Part shown: piece by piece, positions 1 through 7,492 of the stretch
How positions within the stretch are numbered: position 1 is the first letter of the stretch
How the letters are laid out: each line of letters opens with the position of its first letter
From: an uncultured Eubacteriales bacterium
Lineage (GTDB): Bacteria > Bacillota > Clostridia > Christensenellales > Aristaeellaceae
Direction of reading: 5' to 3'
NCBI GenBank assembly: GCA_900318145.1
Contig: ONJM01000014.1
Coordinates: 1-64,000 of the forward strand
DNA length: 64,000 nucleotides
Program-made: the position numbers and the translations under genes
Notes under the pieces: model-generated
Seen by the model: the letters and a program-made list of their open reading frames with translations, nothing else
Database searches by the model: none
Told to the model about the DNA's origin: nothing

Positions 1-5
1 GTCAG

Positions 6-35
6 GCGTCGTTCAGTCATGAACGGCGCTTTTTA
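6..35 (+). terminator. Rho-independent terminator of a gene left of the window
   Basis: A 10-bp stem (6-15 with 20-29, one G-T pair) closes a GTCA loop and is followed by five T residues. It would end a plus-strand transcript that starts before the window. Confidence 0.65.
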
Positions 36-59
36 TGTCCTGCTGGAGGAGGTGACTAC

Positions 60-152
60 CCACGATCTGCATTTATGAAGTCAACACGACATCGTGGTAT
101 GATATGATTATACCGTCATTTTCGGTTTTCGCGGATGTAAACGAAATGACGG
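60..152. repeat. Two nested inverted repeats in gene-free DNA
   Basis: CCACGAT at 60-66 pairs with ATCGTGG at 91-97, and CCGTCATTTTCG at 113-124 pairs with CGAAATGACGG at 142-152 with one bulged base. No coding frame is convincing here. The stretch could be a structured RNA or a recombination site at the edge of the mobile region; the sequence does not decide. Confidence 0.35.
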
Positions 153-160
153 ATACCGAC

Positions 161-204
161 AAAAATCCCGCGAGGAGTTTTCTGCTCCCCGCGGGATTTT
201 TTTA
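161..204 (-). terminator. Strong terminator behind the serine recombinase remnant
   Basis: A G+C-rich stem built on AATCCCGCG and CGCGGGATT, with one internal mismatch and a TTTTCTG loop, is flanked by A residues on one side and T residues on the other. It lies just past the 3' end of the minus-strand recombinase remnant and could work in both directions. Confidence 0.75.
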
Positions 205-233
205 TTTCCGACTCAGGCAACGTCGCCGGTGTA

Positions 234-1140
234 CTACTTCATGCTGATCCGGAAACGGATGCTGATCGAGTAGTCCGCGCCGATGTCGATCCGCTCCACC
301 AGCCGCGCGATGATCATCCTCCTGGTTTCCGGCTCCGCATCATCGAAGGCTTCCGCCCAGGAAACCAGCTCTCCGATCTCGCGGCGCGCTTCCTTGCTCT
401 GCTCTTTTTCCTGTTCCATCTTGGCTTTGGCGTCTTCCATGCGCCGTTGGGCCTGCTCCATTTTTTCTCTGTATTTCGGCATCATGGAATTCACGATGGA
501 AATGTCCAGGCTGTTTTCCCCGGTCAGGGCTTTGATCGCCTGTTCCTCCAGAGCGGTAATCTGCTTGTGGGCCTCGAAGTAATCCTGCTCAGCCTGCCGG
601 TAAGCGACCTCGTTGACACCGTCATGTTTCTCTCTGGCTTTTTCCAGCAAATTCTCCTGCGGGATGGCTTTGATCACAGTCAGGAACCTTCGAATCTCTT
701 TGAGCACCGCATCATTGATCAGGTCGGCGCTGTAGGAACTGGGGCCGGCGCAGCCGTTCGGGTGGTTCAGTTTCGTGTAGCAGTGGTATGCTTCTCGCCC
801 GTAAACGCGCGTCGTGCCGTCCGCCATTTTCCGCTTGGACGTTCCGTGACTGTAGTAGAGCTTGGCTCCGCATTCCTTGCAGTAAAGGAGGCCGGAAAGC
901 AGGCTGCCAGTGTCCGTACGTTCCGGCTCCGTCATGTCTTTCTTCAAAAACGTGGCGCGCCCCTTAACAACCTCCTGGCACCGGGCGAACAGGTCATCAT
1001 CTATGATCTGGAGGTTCTCGAACTTGGGAGAAAGCGTTTCGCCCATGTGCATATGACCGATGTAGATCGGATTGTCGATCAGCGCCCGAATGGATGTGCC
1101 GCGCCAGAGGCCTTTGTCCCGTTTGGTTTTGATTCCCTTA
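234..1140 (-). pseudogene. Large serine recombinase, C-terminal remnant without catalytic domain
   Basis: Large serine recombinases integrate or excise mobile elements using an N-terminal resolvase domain with a catalytic serine. Here only the later part remains. The reading frame from about 1140 down shows the end of the Recombinase domain (NDKGIKTKRDKGLWRG, then IRALIDNPIYIGHMHMG), a zinc ribbon (LLYCKECGAKLYY with CYTKLNHPNGC downstream), and a long coiled coil rich in Glu, Lys and Gln. The resolvase domain is absent: immediately upstream the DNA changes to an unrelated VWA gene tail on the other strand. An internal ATG at 1052 would give a 272-residue product, but without the active site it cannot recombine DNA. 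It looks like the scar of an older element. Confidence 0.85.
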
Positions 1141-1397
1141 TCGTTATTTCAGACGGTGTTCCTGAGCACGCTTTTGATCATTATTATCCGCCGGCGTCCA
1201 CAAGGGATACGGCGGCTGCTGTCAGAAAAATCATGAAACGCGGAACAAATGTCGTTGCAGTTGCTCTTGATGATCCGGATTCGTTTGATTGCTATACATT
1301 ACTGTCGGATATCTATCCGAATCTGATCGGCTGCAATGATCTGAACAGGCTGACAAGTCAGCTGTTAGGAATAATAGCGAAACTACTTAAGGCATAG
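1134..1397 (+). pseudogene. C-terminal fragment of a VWA-domain protein
   Basis: The frame from about 1134 to the TAG at 1395-1397 reads LIVISDGVPEH, then YYPPASTRDTAAAVRKIMKR, NVVAVALDD and LSDIYPNLIGCNDLNRL. This is the end of a von Willebrand A domain of the kind found in CobT- or NorD-like proteins (ISDG with a later ALDD strand). The N-terminal part, including the DxSxS metal site, is missing; upstream DNA is the antisense recombinase remnant. No start codon or ribosome binding site is evident at the junction, so this is probably a stranded gene tail cut by recombination. Family assignment rests on a short stretch. Confidence 0.65.
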
Positions 1398-1413
1398 AGA
1401 CAAGTTCGTTTTT

Positions 1414-1448
1414 CTATGAAAAAAACCAGAGCAGAATCGACTCTGGTT
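1414..1448 (-). terminator. Terminator of the small Cys-rich gene
   Basis: AACCAGAG at 1425-1432 and CTCTGGTT at 1441-1448 form a perfect 8-bp stem. Read on the minus strand it is followed by a run of T residues, so it fits the end of the gene at 1483-1686. Confidence 0.75.
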
Positions 1449-1482
1449 AGTGTACCCTCAAAAGCTCGAATTGGTTAAACAA

Positions 1483-1686
1483 CTAAAATTTGTCGTCCTG
1501 GGTGGTGGGGGTGTCCTCGCCATAATGAACAATATCAGCTACAATATTGTTCAGGCAATCGTTACACAAATCATAAAAAACCCGTGCACCTTTTTCGCGA
1601 TCCGGATACGAAATTCGAGTGGTTTCGTTTTTGGCGGCGCAGCTCTCTCTACCGCACCGGTCACATTGGGCTGTCATGTAAAACAT
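1483..1686 (-). CDS. Small Cys-rich hypothetical protein with two CxxC pairs
   Basis: The product is 67 residues and I do not recognise a named family. It contains CDRCGRESC near the start and CNDC in the second half, a spacing typical of a small zinc-binding fold. I chose the ATG at 1684-1686 because GGAG and AAGG lie just upstream; the frame stays open to an earlier ATG at 1726-1728. It is the last of the minus-strand genes that follow the integrase, and it ends at a good terminator. Phage and conjugative elements often carry such proteins; no function can be given. Confidence 0.6.
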   Translation of the reverse strand: MFYMTAQCDRCGRESCAAKNETTRISYPDREKGARVFYDLCNDCLNNIVADIVHYGEDTPTTQDDKF

Positions 1687-1780
1687 AAAGATTTTCCTTC
1701 TCCTTTCATCTCTTTTGAGGGTGTACATATATATTGTATGTTTATTTATCTAAAAAAGTGTTTTTATAACAGAAATGAAA

Positions 1781-1807
1781 AAAGGCGAAGGGTTCATAGT
1801 GAACCCT
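1781..1807 (-). terminator. Terminator after the 82-residue Cys-rich gene
   Basis: AGGGTTC at 1789-1795 and GAACCCT at 1801-1807 form a perfect stem with an ATAGT loop. On the minus strand it is followed by TCGCCTTTTTTC. It lies 29 bases past the stop of the gene at 1836-2084. Confidence 0.7.
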
Positions 1808-1835
1808 CCGCGATCATTTTGATCAGAGACCAGTG

Positions 1836-2084
1836 TTATTTTGCCAGATACTTAAGCGGGCAATCCTGTTGCAGTCTCTCGCAATCGTTACGGGCATTTT
1901 CAATTGTGCGAATGGCTGTTCCATGGAATGCTTTCAGTGCCTTGCATCCCAGGGCAAAATGGCATCGTCTGATTTCAATATCTGTTCGTCCACAAGGGTG
2001 GATGCGTTTTGTGACCATTCTGGCTCCAGTTCCATCAGTCACTATTTTCGTCTGACAGGTTTCGCATCTGTTCATTTGAATCAT
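1836..2084 (-). CDS. Small Cys-rich hypothetical protein overlapping the integrase 3' end
   Basis: The product is 82 residues. It begins MIQMNRCETCQTKIV and carries further cysteines at HPCGRTD, RRCHFALGCK, NDCER and QDCPL, so a zinc ribbon is likely. GAGGAGG sits six bases before the ATG, which supports real translation. The first 50 bases overlap the last codons of the integrase gene in another frame, suggesting translational coupling within one minus-strand operon (xis-like, int, this gene). I do not recognise the family; a second small CxxC protein follows at 1483-1686. Confidence 0.65.
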   Translation of the reverse strand: MIQMNRCETCQTKIVTDGTGARMVTKRIHPCGRTDIEIRRCHFALGCKALKAFHGTAIRTIENARNDCERLQQDCPLKYLAK

Positions 2085-3303
2085 GCTTTCCCTCCTCTGG
2101 CTCCCTTAGCGTTACGTGCGGAGAACTTGATATAATAGAACGAACGGGCTTGTTTTGGCTGATTAGCCTAAAATCCTCATCCAAGAGAGCGGCAGCCTCG
2201 ATCATAGTACGTTTGGAAGGGCTACAATAGAAATCAGCTGTGAATCCTACTGTAGAATGACCAACCATAGCCGAGACAGCCTTTGGTGAGGCACCAAGAT
2301 CAAAAAGATGGGTAACGAAACTGCCCCGAAGATCGTGAAACCTCATTTTTTGCGGCAATTCCGGATGACTCAGAATAAAACGCCTGAATCGCTTATCTAT
2401 CGAGGAAGCCTTTAAATGCGTATCATCTTCTGAAAGGAATACATACTCTTCAGGGTTTTTCAAATAACCCGATTCCTCCATAATACGTTGCGCATTTAGC
2501 ATTTTTTTCAGCCGTTCTATTGTCGCCTTTGAAACAACGATTGTTCGCCTTTTGGCGTTTTTCAATGTGGTTTCAACATATTTCCCGGTCCCATTCACTT
2601 TATCCAGTTGCATTTGATGCTTGATAAGGATTTCACGTTTCTCAAAGTCGATATCAGACCATTTCAATGCAATCAGCTCGCCCTTTCGCATCCCTGTAGT
2701 CAACGCAATGAAGTAGAGATCTTCGTACTTATCCCCCTTTATCAGGTGAATAAACAGATAGTAGTTCTCATCCATAACACGATCGGGTTCGAATCGTTCC
2801 GATCGTCTGGGAATGTCTACAAATGCAACTGGATTTGTTTTGCAAATACCGTCTGCTACCGCACATGAAATCATTTTGCTCAGCACGCTGACAATGTTTT
2901 TCACGGTTTTTTCAGAACATCCGTTGTCACTAAGTGCGGAAAGAAAGCTCCGGATATCCGGGCAGCCAATCGTAGAGATTGGCCGGTTCCCAAAGAACGG
3001 GAGTACATATAAGGCGAGGTTGGATTCGTAACTGGCCAGCGTAGTCGCCTTCACTTTAAGCGTTGGGAGCCAGGTCACCGCATACTCCTGCACGGTCATT
3101 TTCAGATTGGCCATTGGCGGGTGCCAGGAGCGGTTTTCTTCCTTTGCTGCGCGAATTATCTGTTCTGCCTCTGCTATGGTATTTACGGTTGTGTATCTGC
3201 GTATACCAAGCACAGTAGTAGTGACAGAATAGCGTTTCCCGATCTTCTTGATGTTACCGTTGCCTCGTCCACGATATTTCCGTTTTTTTCTCGTGTCTTC
3301 CAT
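2035..3303 (-). CDS. Tyrosine recombinase / phage-type integrase
   Basis: This 422-residue protein is a site-specific recombinase that cuts and rejoins att sites through a catalytic tyrosine. The N-terminus is basic (RKKRKYRGRG) and arm-binding-like, residues about 68-150 form a SAM-like core-binding domain, and the catalytic domain follows. The visible active-site set is complete: Arg206 (TTGMRKGEL), a Lys near 248 (TLKNAKRRT), His323 and Arg326 (RFHDLRGSF), His349 (VGHSTVGFT) and Tyr359 (ADFYCSP). A tail of about 55 residues rich in Ser, Glu and Asn follows. It starts two bases after the stop of the excisionase-like gene. It is probably functional, but its att site is not obvious in the window. 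Confidence 0.93.
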   Translation of the reverse strand: MEDTRKKRKYRGRGNGNIKKIGKRYSVTTTVLGIRRYTTVNTIAEAEQIIRAAKEENRSWHPPMANLKMTVQEYAVTWLPTLKVKATTLASYESNLALYVLPFFGNRPISTIGCPDIRSFLSALSDNGCSEKTVKNIVSVLSKMISCAVADGICKTNPVAFVDIPRRSERFEPDRVMDENYYLFIHLIKGDKYEDLYFIALTTGMRKGELIALKWSDIDFEKREILIKHQMQLDKVNGTGKYVETTLKNAKRRTIVVSKATIERLKKMLNAQRIMEESGYLKNPEEYVFLSEDDTHLKASSIDKRFRRFILSHPELPQKMRFHDLRGSFVTHLFDLGASPKAVSAMVGHSTVGFTADFYCSPSKRTMIEAAALLDEDFRLISQNKPVRSIISSSPHVTLREPEEGKHDSNEQMRNLSDENSD

Positions 3304-3305
3304 GA

Positions 3306-3635
3306 TTAATCAGCCTCCTTGATACGCATCTGATTAATCCACACAATCAGCCCATGGGCGGAAATCAGGAATTTGGCACCGATTTTTGTTGCGGGGAAAC
3401 CGGGCTCTCGCAGCAGATGGGTGTACATGGTATCCCGGCTAACGCCCATCAGGTTTGCGGCCTGTTCCGGCGTATAAACGAGGTTTCCGTCAACCAGTGC
3501 CGGCTGAGAGATCAGTCCTCCGGTTACAGCTCTAGTAAATGCGTCAGCGAGTCTGTCGCCAATAATGTCTGCGAGGTGGGTGGCAGAGGCGGTAATTGCC
3601 TCTGCCATCACCTCTTCCCTATAGTTCTGTCTCAT
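3306..3635 (-). CDS. Excisionase-like helix-turn-helix protein
   Basis: This protein of 109 residues has a C-terminal MerR/HTH_17-type DNA-binding domain (VYTPEQAANLMGVSRDTMYT, then a wing with ATKIGAKFLI and a helix HGLIVWINQM). Such proteins bind att-site arms and steer integrases towards excision. It lies immediately upstream of the integrase on the same strand. Two ATG codons are available; the second, at 3633-3635, is preferred because GGAGG lies seven bases before it, whereas the first ATG overlaps that GGAGG. The first 45 residues are a helical region of unknown role. Confidence 0.8.
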   Translation of the reverse strand: MRQNYREEVMAEAITASATHLADIIGDRLADAFTRAVTGGLISQPALVDGNLVYTPEQAANLMGVSRDTMYTHLLREPGFPATKIGAKFLISAHGLIVWINQMRIKEAD

Positions 3636-3986
3636 GTTGTTTGCCTCCATGTTGTTTAGTTTTCAAGGTTCATCAGTTCATCAGATTTCAATAATTCCAA
3701 CAATTCCCCGGCCGGGTACACTGGTCGGCGGTGGATCTATCCCGCGCTCCCGGTGATACCCGAATTATATCCCGATACCCATGCAGACAGGGAATTACAT
3801 TGGCTATCATTTTTTAAAAAGCGATGTTTTTCAACGCTCACAGCTTTCACTTTGTATTTTTTTTGTGATGAACCTGTAGCAAACTTGTGAAAAAGGAACG
3901 CAGAATGTATCATCAAAGTGGCAGTAAATGCCGCATAAGGCGAACCTTGATAACTAAAGATAGAACGATGCCACAGCAGAGAGGAT
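3636..3986. other. Gene-free divergent region between the two integrase modules
   Basis: No convincing coding frame is present. The half nearer 3986 is A+T-rich. A possible minus-strand promoter for the excisionase-like gene reads TTGAAA, 17 bases, AATGAT (about 3811-3839). Two copies of GATACCC separated by about 14 bases occur near 3752-3780 and might be protein-binding sites. The region separates two oppositely transcribed integrase genes and is the natural place for att arms or control sites, but I could not pair it with a second copy elsewhere. Confidence 0.4.
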
Positions 3987-5126
3987 GTGGCACACTTGAA
4001 ACGACACAATGCACAAGGAAATATACGAAAACGCGGCCCTTATTGCTGGGAGGGATGCGTCATGGTGGATGATCAGCGCCATTATGTATATGGTAAGACT
4101 CGTCAAGAAGTGCAAAAAAGGCTTTCCGCTATTGCCTTGAAAGCCGAGCTCGGTATGCTTCTAAGCGAGTCAGATATATTATTTGGTGACTGGTTGGAGC
4201 AATGGATTGATTCGTATGTAAATGTGAGGGATACAACACTGGTCAGATATCAAGAGGACATCACACAACATATCTCACCTGCGTTAGGCAAGATAAGGCT
4301 TTGTGATCTCCGGACGGGGCATATTCAACAATTTTACAACAAAGAGCTAAAAGGTGGCATGTCTCCGAAAAGCCTACATAATCTGCATGGCGTTGTTCAT
4401 GAGGCGCTTGAACGTGCGGTATTAACCGACCTGATCGCAAAAAATCCCAGTAATGCCTGCGTTTTACCTAGGGTCCGGCAAGCGGAAATGCATCCACTCC
4501 AAGGAGCGGAGGTCGGTGCCTTTCTGGAGGCCATCAAAGATGAATTGTATGAGGATATGTTTTATGTTTCGCTGTTTACAGGTATGCGGCAAGGAGAGGC
4601 ACTTGGACTGACTTGGGACAGTATCCAGCTCGATCGTGGCATAATACATCTATATCACCAATTGCAGAAAGAAAGGAAAAAAGGTGGGAAGTTTCGCCTC
4701 ACAGAACTGAAAAACAGTGAGGATCGCTATATCCAGCCTGCACCACAGGTGATGGACATCCTGAAACGGATCAAAGCTGAGCAGGATGAGAAAAAGCGTG
4801 TGACTGGTGGTAAATGGTGTAATGAAATGGGCTTGGTCTTTGTCAACGCACAGGGTGGTCATCTTTCGAAAGTGACGGTTTACAAGCACTTGAAAAAGAT
4901 CGCAAAATGCATGGGGAAACCAGAACTCCGATTCCATGACCTCCGACACACGTACGCGACTCTTTCGCTTCAGACAGGAGCGAATCTCAAAACCGTTTCT
5001 ACCCAGCTCGGACACGCTACTGTGGCGTTTACCCTGGATCGGTACGGGCACACCACCGATCCCATGCGGCAGGATGCCGCAGACCGTATGTCTGCCTATA
5101 TTCAGGATATTACAGGCAAGAAATAG
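3987..5126 (+). CDS. Tyrosine recombinase / integrase of a tRNA-associated element
   Basis: This 379-residue integrase has an N-terminal AP2-like arm-binding domain (GNIRKRGPYCWEG, GKTRQEVQKRL), a SAM-like core-binding domain (about 64-160) and a catalytic domain. Active-site residues are Arg201 (FTGMRQGEAL), Lys242 (TELKNSEDRY), His317 and Arg320 (FHDLRHTYATL), His343 (LGHATVAFT) and Tyr353 (DRYGHTT). All are present, so it should be active. The start is GTG: an in-frame stop at 3951 leaves no earlier ATG, GTG or TTG. It ends about 100 bases from the 3' end of tRNA-Ser(GCU), the usual arrangement for Tn916- or ICE-type elements that integrate into a tRNA gene. The G+C content is clearly below that of the genes to the right. 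Confidence 0.93.
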   Translation: MAHLKRHNAQGNIRKRGPYCWEGCVMVDDQRHYVYGKTRQEVQKRLSAIALKAELGMLLSESDILFGDWLEQWIDSYVNVRDTTLVRYQEDITQHISPALGKIRLCDLRTGHIQQFYNKELKGGMSPKSLHNLHGVVHEALERAVLTDLIAKNPSNACVLPRVRQAEMHPLQGAEVGAFLEAIKDELYEDMFYVSLFTGMRQGEALGLTWDSIQLDRGIIHLYHQLQKERKKGGKFRLTELKNSEDRYIQPAPQVMDILKRIKAEQDEKKRVTGGKWCNEMGLVFVNAQGGHLSKVTVYKHLKKIAKCMGKPELRFHDLRHTYATLSLQTGANLKTVSTQLGHATVAFTLDRYGHTTDPMRQDAADRMSAYIQDITGKK

Positions 5127-5156
5127 AGGTGTTACGGTTTCCTCACGAAAAATTCA

Positions 5157-5178
5157 ATTACGGCATAATTACGGCATA
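5157..5178 (+). repeat. Tandem 11-bp direct repeat beside the integrase
   Basis: ATTACGGCATA occurs twice head to tail (5157-5167 and 5168-5178), 30 bases after the integrase stop and about 50 bases from the tRNA 3' end. Such repeats often are arm-type binding sites of the integrase; this role is inferred. Confidence 0.6.
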
Positions 5179-5184
5179 AGGGTA

Positions 5185-5219
5185 TGAAAAAACCCTGCAA
5201 CAGTTGAAATTGCAGGGTT
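5185..5219 (-). terminator. Terminator of the tRNA-Ser transcript
   Basis: AACCCTGCAA at 5191-5200 pairs perfectly with TTGCAGGGTT at 5210-5219. On the minus strand the stem is followed by six T residues, so it ends the two-tRNA transcript; the plus side has no T run. Confidence 0.8.
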
Positions 5220-5227
5220 CTAGTACG

Positions 5228-5315
5228 CGGAGAAGCCGGGATTTGAACCCGGGCTGCCATCACTGACACTACTCCCTTAGCAGGGGAGCCCCTTCGGCCA
5301 CTTGGGTACTTCTCC
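5228..5315 (-). tRNA. tRNA-Ser(GCU)
   Basis: The acceptor arms GGAGAAG and CTTCTCC pair. The anticodon stem CTCCC/GGGAG holds the loop CTGCTAA, giving anticodon GCU. A long variable arm and the T-arm GGTTCAAATCC are present. The 3' CCA is not encoded: the sequence continues CGTAC after the discriminator G. The 3' end faces the neighbouring integrase, so it is the likely attachment site. Confidence 0.93.
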
Positions 5316-5325
5316 TTGTCAAGGC

Positions 5326-5414
5326 TGGCGGAGCGAGAGGGATTCGAACCCCCGGTACCTTTCGGTATCACTGGTTTTCAAGACCAGCGCCTTCAACCGC
5401 TCGGCCATCGCTCC
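5326..5414 (-). tRNA. tRNA-Ser(UGA)
   Basis: The acceptor arms GGAGCGA and TCGCTCC pair and the 3' CCA is encoded. The anticodon stem CTGGT/ACCAG holds CTTGAAA, giving anticodon UGA. A long variable arm typical of serine tRNAs is present. It is 10 bases upstream of tRNA-Ser(GCU) on the same strand, and they are probably cotranscribed. Confidence 0.95.
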
Positions 5415-5466
5415 AACGCGTCAAGAGAAAAAAGAATGAATTGATGCGGACAAAGTTTGCTGCCTG

Positions 5467-5497
5467 TTGACAAATTTCCGGCGGAATGGTGTACAAT
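5467..5497 (+). promoter_or_regulatory. Sigma-A-type promoter of the pseudouridine cluster
   Basis: TTGACA at 5467-5472 and TACAAT at 5492-5497 are separated by 19 bases, slightly long. It points towards psuK, whose GTG start lies about 90 bases downstream. Confidence 0.6.
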
Positions 5498-5585
5498 CAG
5501 ACCGTATCGGAGAACAGAAACCACAGTGCATGAAAAATGCGCGCCGGAAAACCGGACTGGGTATGCGGGAAACGGAGGGAACGGA

Positions 5586-6518
5586 GTGGGAGCGGAAAGG
5601 GACGCGACGGTTTATGTGATCGGCGGGGTCAATATGGACATTTCCGGTACGCCGGACGCGGAACTCCGGTCCGGTGATTCAAATCCCGGGCGGGTGACCG
5701 TATCCCCGGGCGGCGTCGGCAGGAATATCGCGGAAAATCTTTGCCGGCTGGGCCGGAAGGTTTCCCTGGTTACCGTCCTCGGGAACGACACCTACGCGGA
5801 TGTGATTCGCGCGCATTGCCGGAACATCGGGATTGATTTGTCGCGCAGCATTACGGATCCCATGGGCCGGACGTCCACATACCTGTGCCTGAATGAACAG
5901 AACGGAGACCTTCACGCCGCCGTTTCGGACATGAAAATCTGCGAGCTGCTGACGCCGGCCCGGCTCGCGCCGCTGCTGCCGGAACTGAACGCAGGCAGCA
6001 TGGTGATTGCGGACGCGAACCTTCCGGAGGAAACGCTGGCATGGATTGCCGGCCATGTAACGGTGCCTGTCGCGGCGGATCCCGTTTCCGCCGCCAAGGC
6101 GGCACGGCTGCGCCCGCTGCTTCCGCGGCTGGCTTTCCTCAAGCCGAACCTGGCGGAGGCGGAAATCCTGGCGGGCTTTTCCATCGGTATTCCTGCCTCC
6201 CTGTCCGGCCTCGCGGACGCTTTGCACAGCCGGGGACTGCACCGGGTGTATATTTCCCTCGGCGCGCAGGGCGTATGGGCGGACGACGGAAAGGAAGGGG
6301 CGCTGCTGCCCGCTGCTCCGGGAACGATTGTCAGTACGAGCGGCTGCGGGGACGCCTTTGTGGCAGCTGCGGCGGACGCTTTTCTCCGCGGGTTCGGGAC
6401 CATGGACTGCGCGCGCCGGGGACTGGCAGCCGCGGCGATCTGCGCGGAGGATCCCGCGCCGGTCAGCCCGGCAATGTCGGCGGAGGCCGTAGAGCTGAGG
6501 ATGAATACCGCCGGATAA
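5586..6518 (+). CDS. psuK: PfkB-family sugar kinase, probable pseudouridine kinase
   Basis: PfkB-family kinases phosphorylate sugars or nucleosides at a hydroxymethyl group. This 310-residue protein has the N-terminal PfkB signature (VYVIGGVNMDISG, then SPGGVGRNIAENLCRLG) and the C-terminal ATP/catalytic motif in the form TSGCGDAFVAAAADAF, where the Asp is the catalytic base. The GTG at 5586 is chosen because GGAGGG lies seven bases upstream and the kinase fold starts right after it. The next gene is pseudouridine-5'-phosphate glycosidase, so the substrate is most likely pseudouridine, giving pseudouridine 5'-phosphate. Without that neighbour, ribokinase or adenosine kinase would be possible. 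Confidence 0.85.
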   Translation: MGAERDATVYVIGGVNMDISGTPDAELRSGDSNPGRVTVSPGGVGRNIAENLCRLGRKVSLVTVLGNDTYADVIRAHCRNIGIDLSRSITDPMGRTSTYLCLNEQNGDLHAAVSDMKICELLTPARLAPLLPELNAGSMVIADANLPEETLAWIAGHVTVPVAADPVSAAKAARLRPLLPRLAFLKPNLAEAEILAGFSIGIPASLSGLADALHSRGLHRVYISLGAQGVWADDGKEGALLPAAPGTIVSTSGCGDAFVAAAADAFLRGFGTMDCARRGLAAAAICAEDPAPVSPAMSAEAVELRMNTAG

Positions 6519-6552
6519 AGAATACAGCAGACTGAAAAGGAGCGAATCATTT

Positions 6553-7467
6553 ATGGACTATCTGAAGAACTATCTCTCCGTTTCCCCGGAAGTACAGGAA
6601 GCGCTTGCGGAAAAACGCCCTGTTGTGGCGCTGGAATCAACGATCATTTCTCACGGAATGCCTTATCCGCAGAACGTGGAAACGGCGATGAACGTTGAAA
6701 AAATCATCCGGGAGAACGGAGCTGTTCCGGCCACGGTGGCAATTCTCGGAGGAAAGCTGACGGTGGGCTGCACGGCGGATCAGATTGAATATCTCGGGCA
6801 AAAAGGACTGGCCGTCACCAAGGCCAGCCGCAGGGATCTTCCAGTGCTGCTTTCCCGGAGGGAAGACGGCGCGACCACGGTGACCACCACCATGATCGGC
6901 GCGGCGCTGGCAGGAATCCGGGTTTTCGCGACGGGCGGCATCGGCGGCGTCCACCGGGGAGCGGAAACGACGATGGATATTTCCGCGGACCTGGAGGAAC
7001 TGGCGGAAACGCCGGTACTGGTAGTATGCGCCGGCGCAAAGAGCATCCTGGACCTGGGACTGACGCTGGAATACCTGGAAACACGGGGTGTTCCGGTGAT
7101 CGGATACGGCACGGAAGAGCTGCCGGCCTTCTATACCCGGACGTCCGGATTCAAAGTGGATTACCGGCTGGACACCCCGAAGGAGATCGCGGACGCGTTC
7201 CGGGTCAAGCTGGAGTGCGGGCTGCGGGGCGGTATGCTGGTAACCAATCCGATTCCGGAAGAGTATTCGATGGATCCGGAATACATCAACGCAAATATCA
7301 ACGCGGCGATTGAGGAATGCAACAGACTGGGAATCCACGGAAAACAGACCACACCTTACCTGCTGGACAAGATCCAGAAGCTGACGGGCGGCGATTCCCT
7401 GAAGGCGAACATCCAGCTGGTTTACAACAACGCGCGGCTCGGCGCGAAGATCGCCGCGGAGCTGTAA
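6553..7467 (+). CDS. psuG: Pseudouridine-5'-phosphate glycosidase
   Basis: PsuG cleaves the C-C glycosidic bond of pseudouridine 5'-phosphate to uracil and ribose 5-phosphate. The 304-residue length and the family signatures fit well: ALESTIISHGMPYP near the start, ATVAILGGKLTVG, the ATGGIGGVHRGAE loop, CAGAKSILDLGLTLEYLET and TNPIPEEYSM. AAGGAG lies ten bases before the ATG. It follows psuK by 34 bases and precedes an RluA-type pseudouridine synthase by 25, so the three are one operon. Ribose phosphate and uracil would enter central metabolism and pyrimidine salvage. Confidence 0.96.
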   Translation: MDYLKNYLSVSPEVQEALAEKRPVVALESTIISHGMPYPQNVETAMNVEKIIRENGAVPATVAILGGKLTVGCTADQIEYLGQKGLAVTKASRRDLPVLLSRREDGATTVTTTMIGAALAGIRVFATGGIGGVHRGAETTMDISADLEELAETPVLVVCAGAKSILDLGLTLEYLETRGVPVIGYGTEELPAFYTRTSGFKVDYRLDTPKEIADAFRVKLECGLRGGMLVTNPIPEEYSMDPEYINANINAAIEECNRLGIHGKQTTPYLLDKIQKLTGGDSLKANIQLVYNNARLGAKIAAEL

Positions 7468-7492
7468 TCCGGGACGGCAGGGAAGGAATACC

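Noticed and set aside
3737-4009. 90-residue minus-strand frame between the integrases
   Set aside because: No ribosome binding site, no recognisable domain, and it overlaps the start of the plus-strand integrase.
1-5414. Intact prophage
   Set aside because: Only integrases, an excisionase-like protein and two small proteins are present; no capsid, terminase, portal or lysis genes were seen.
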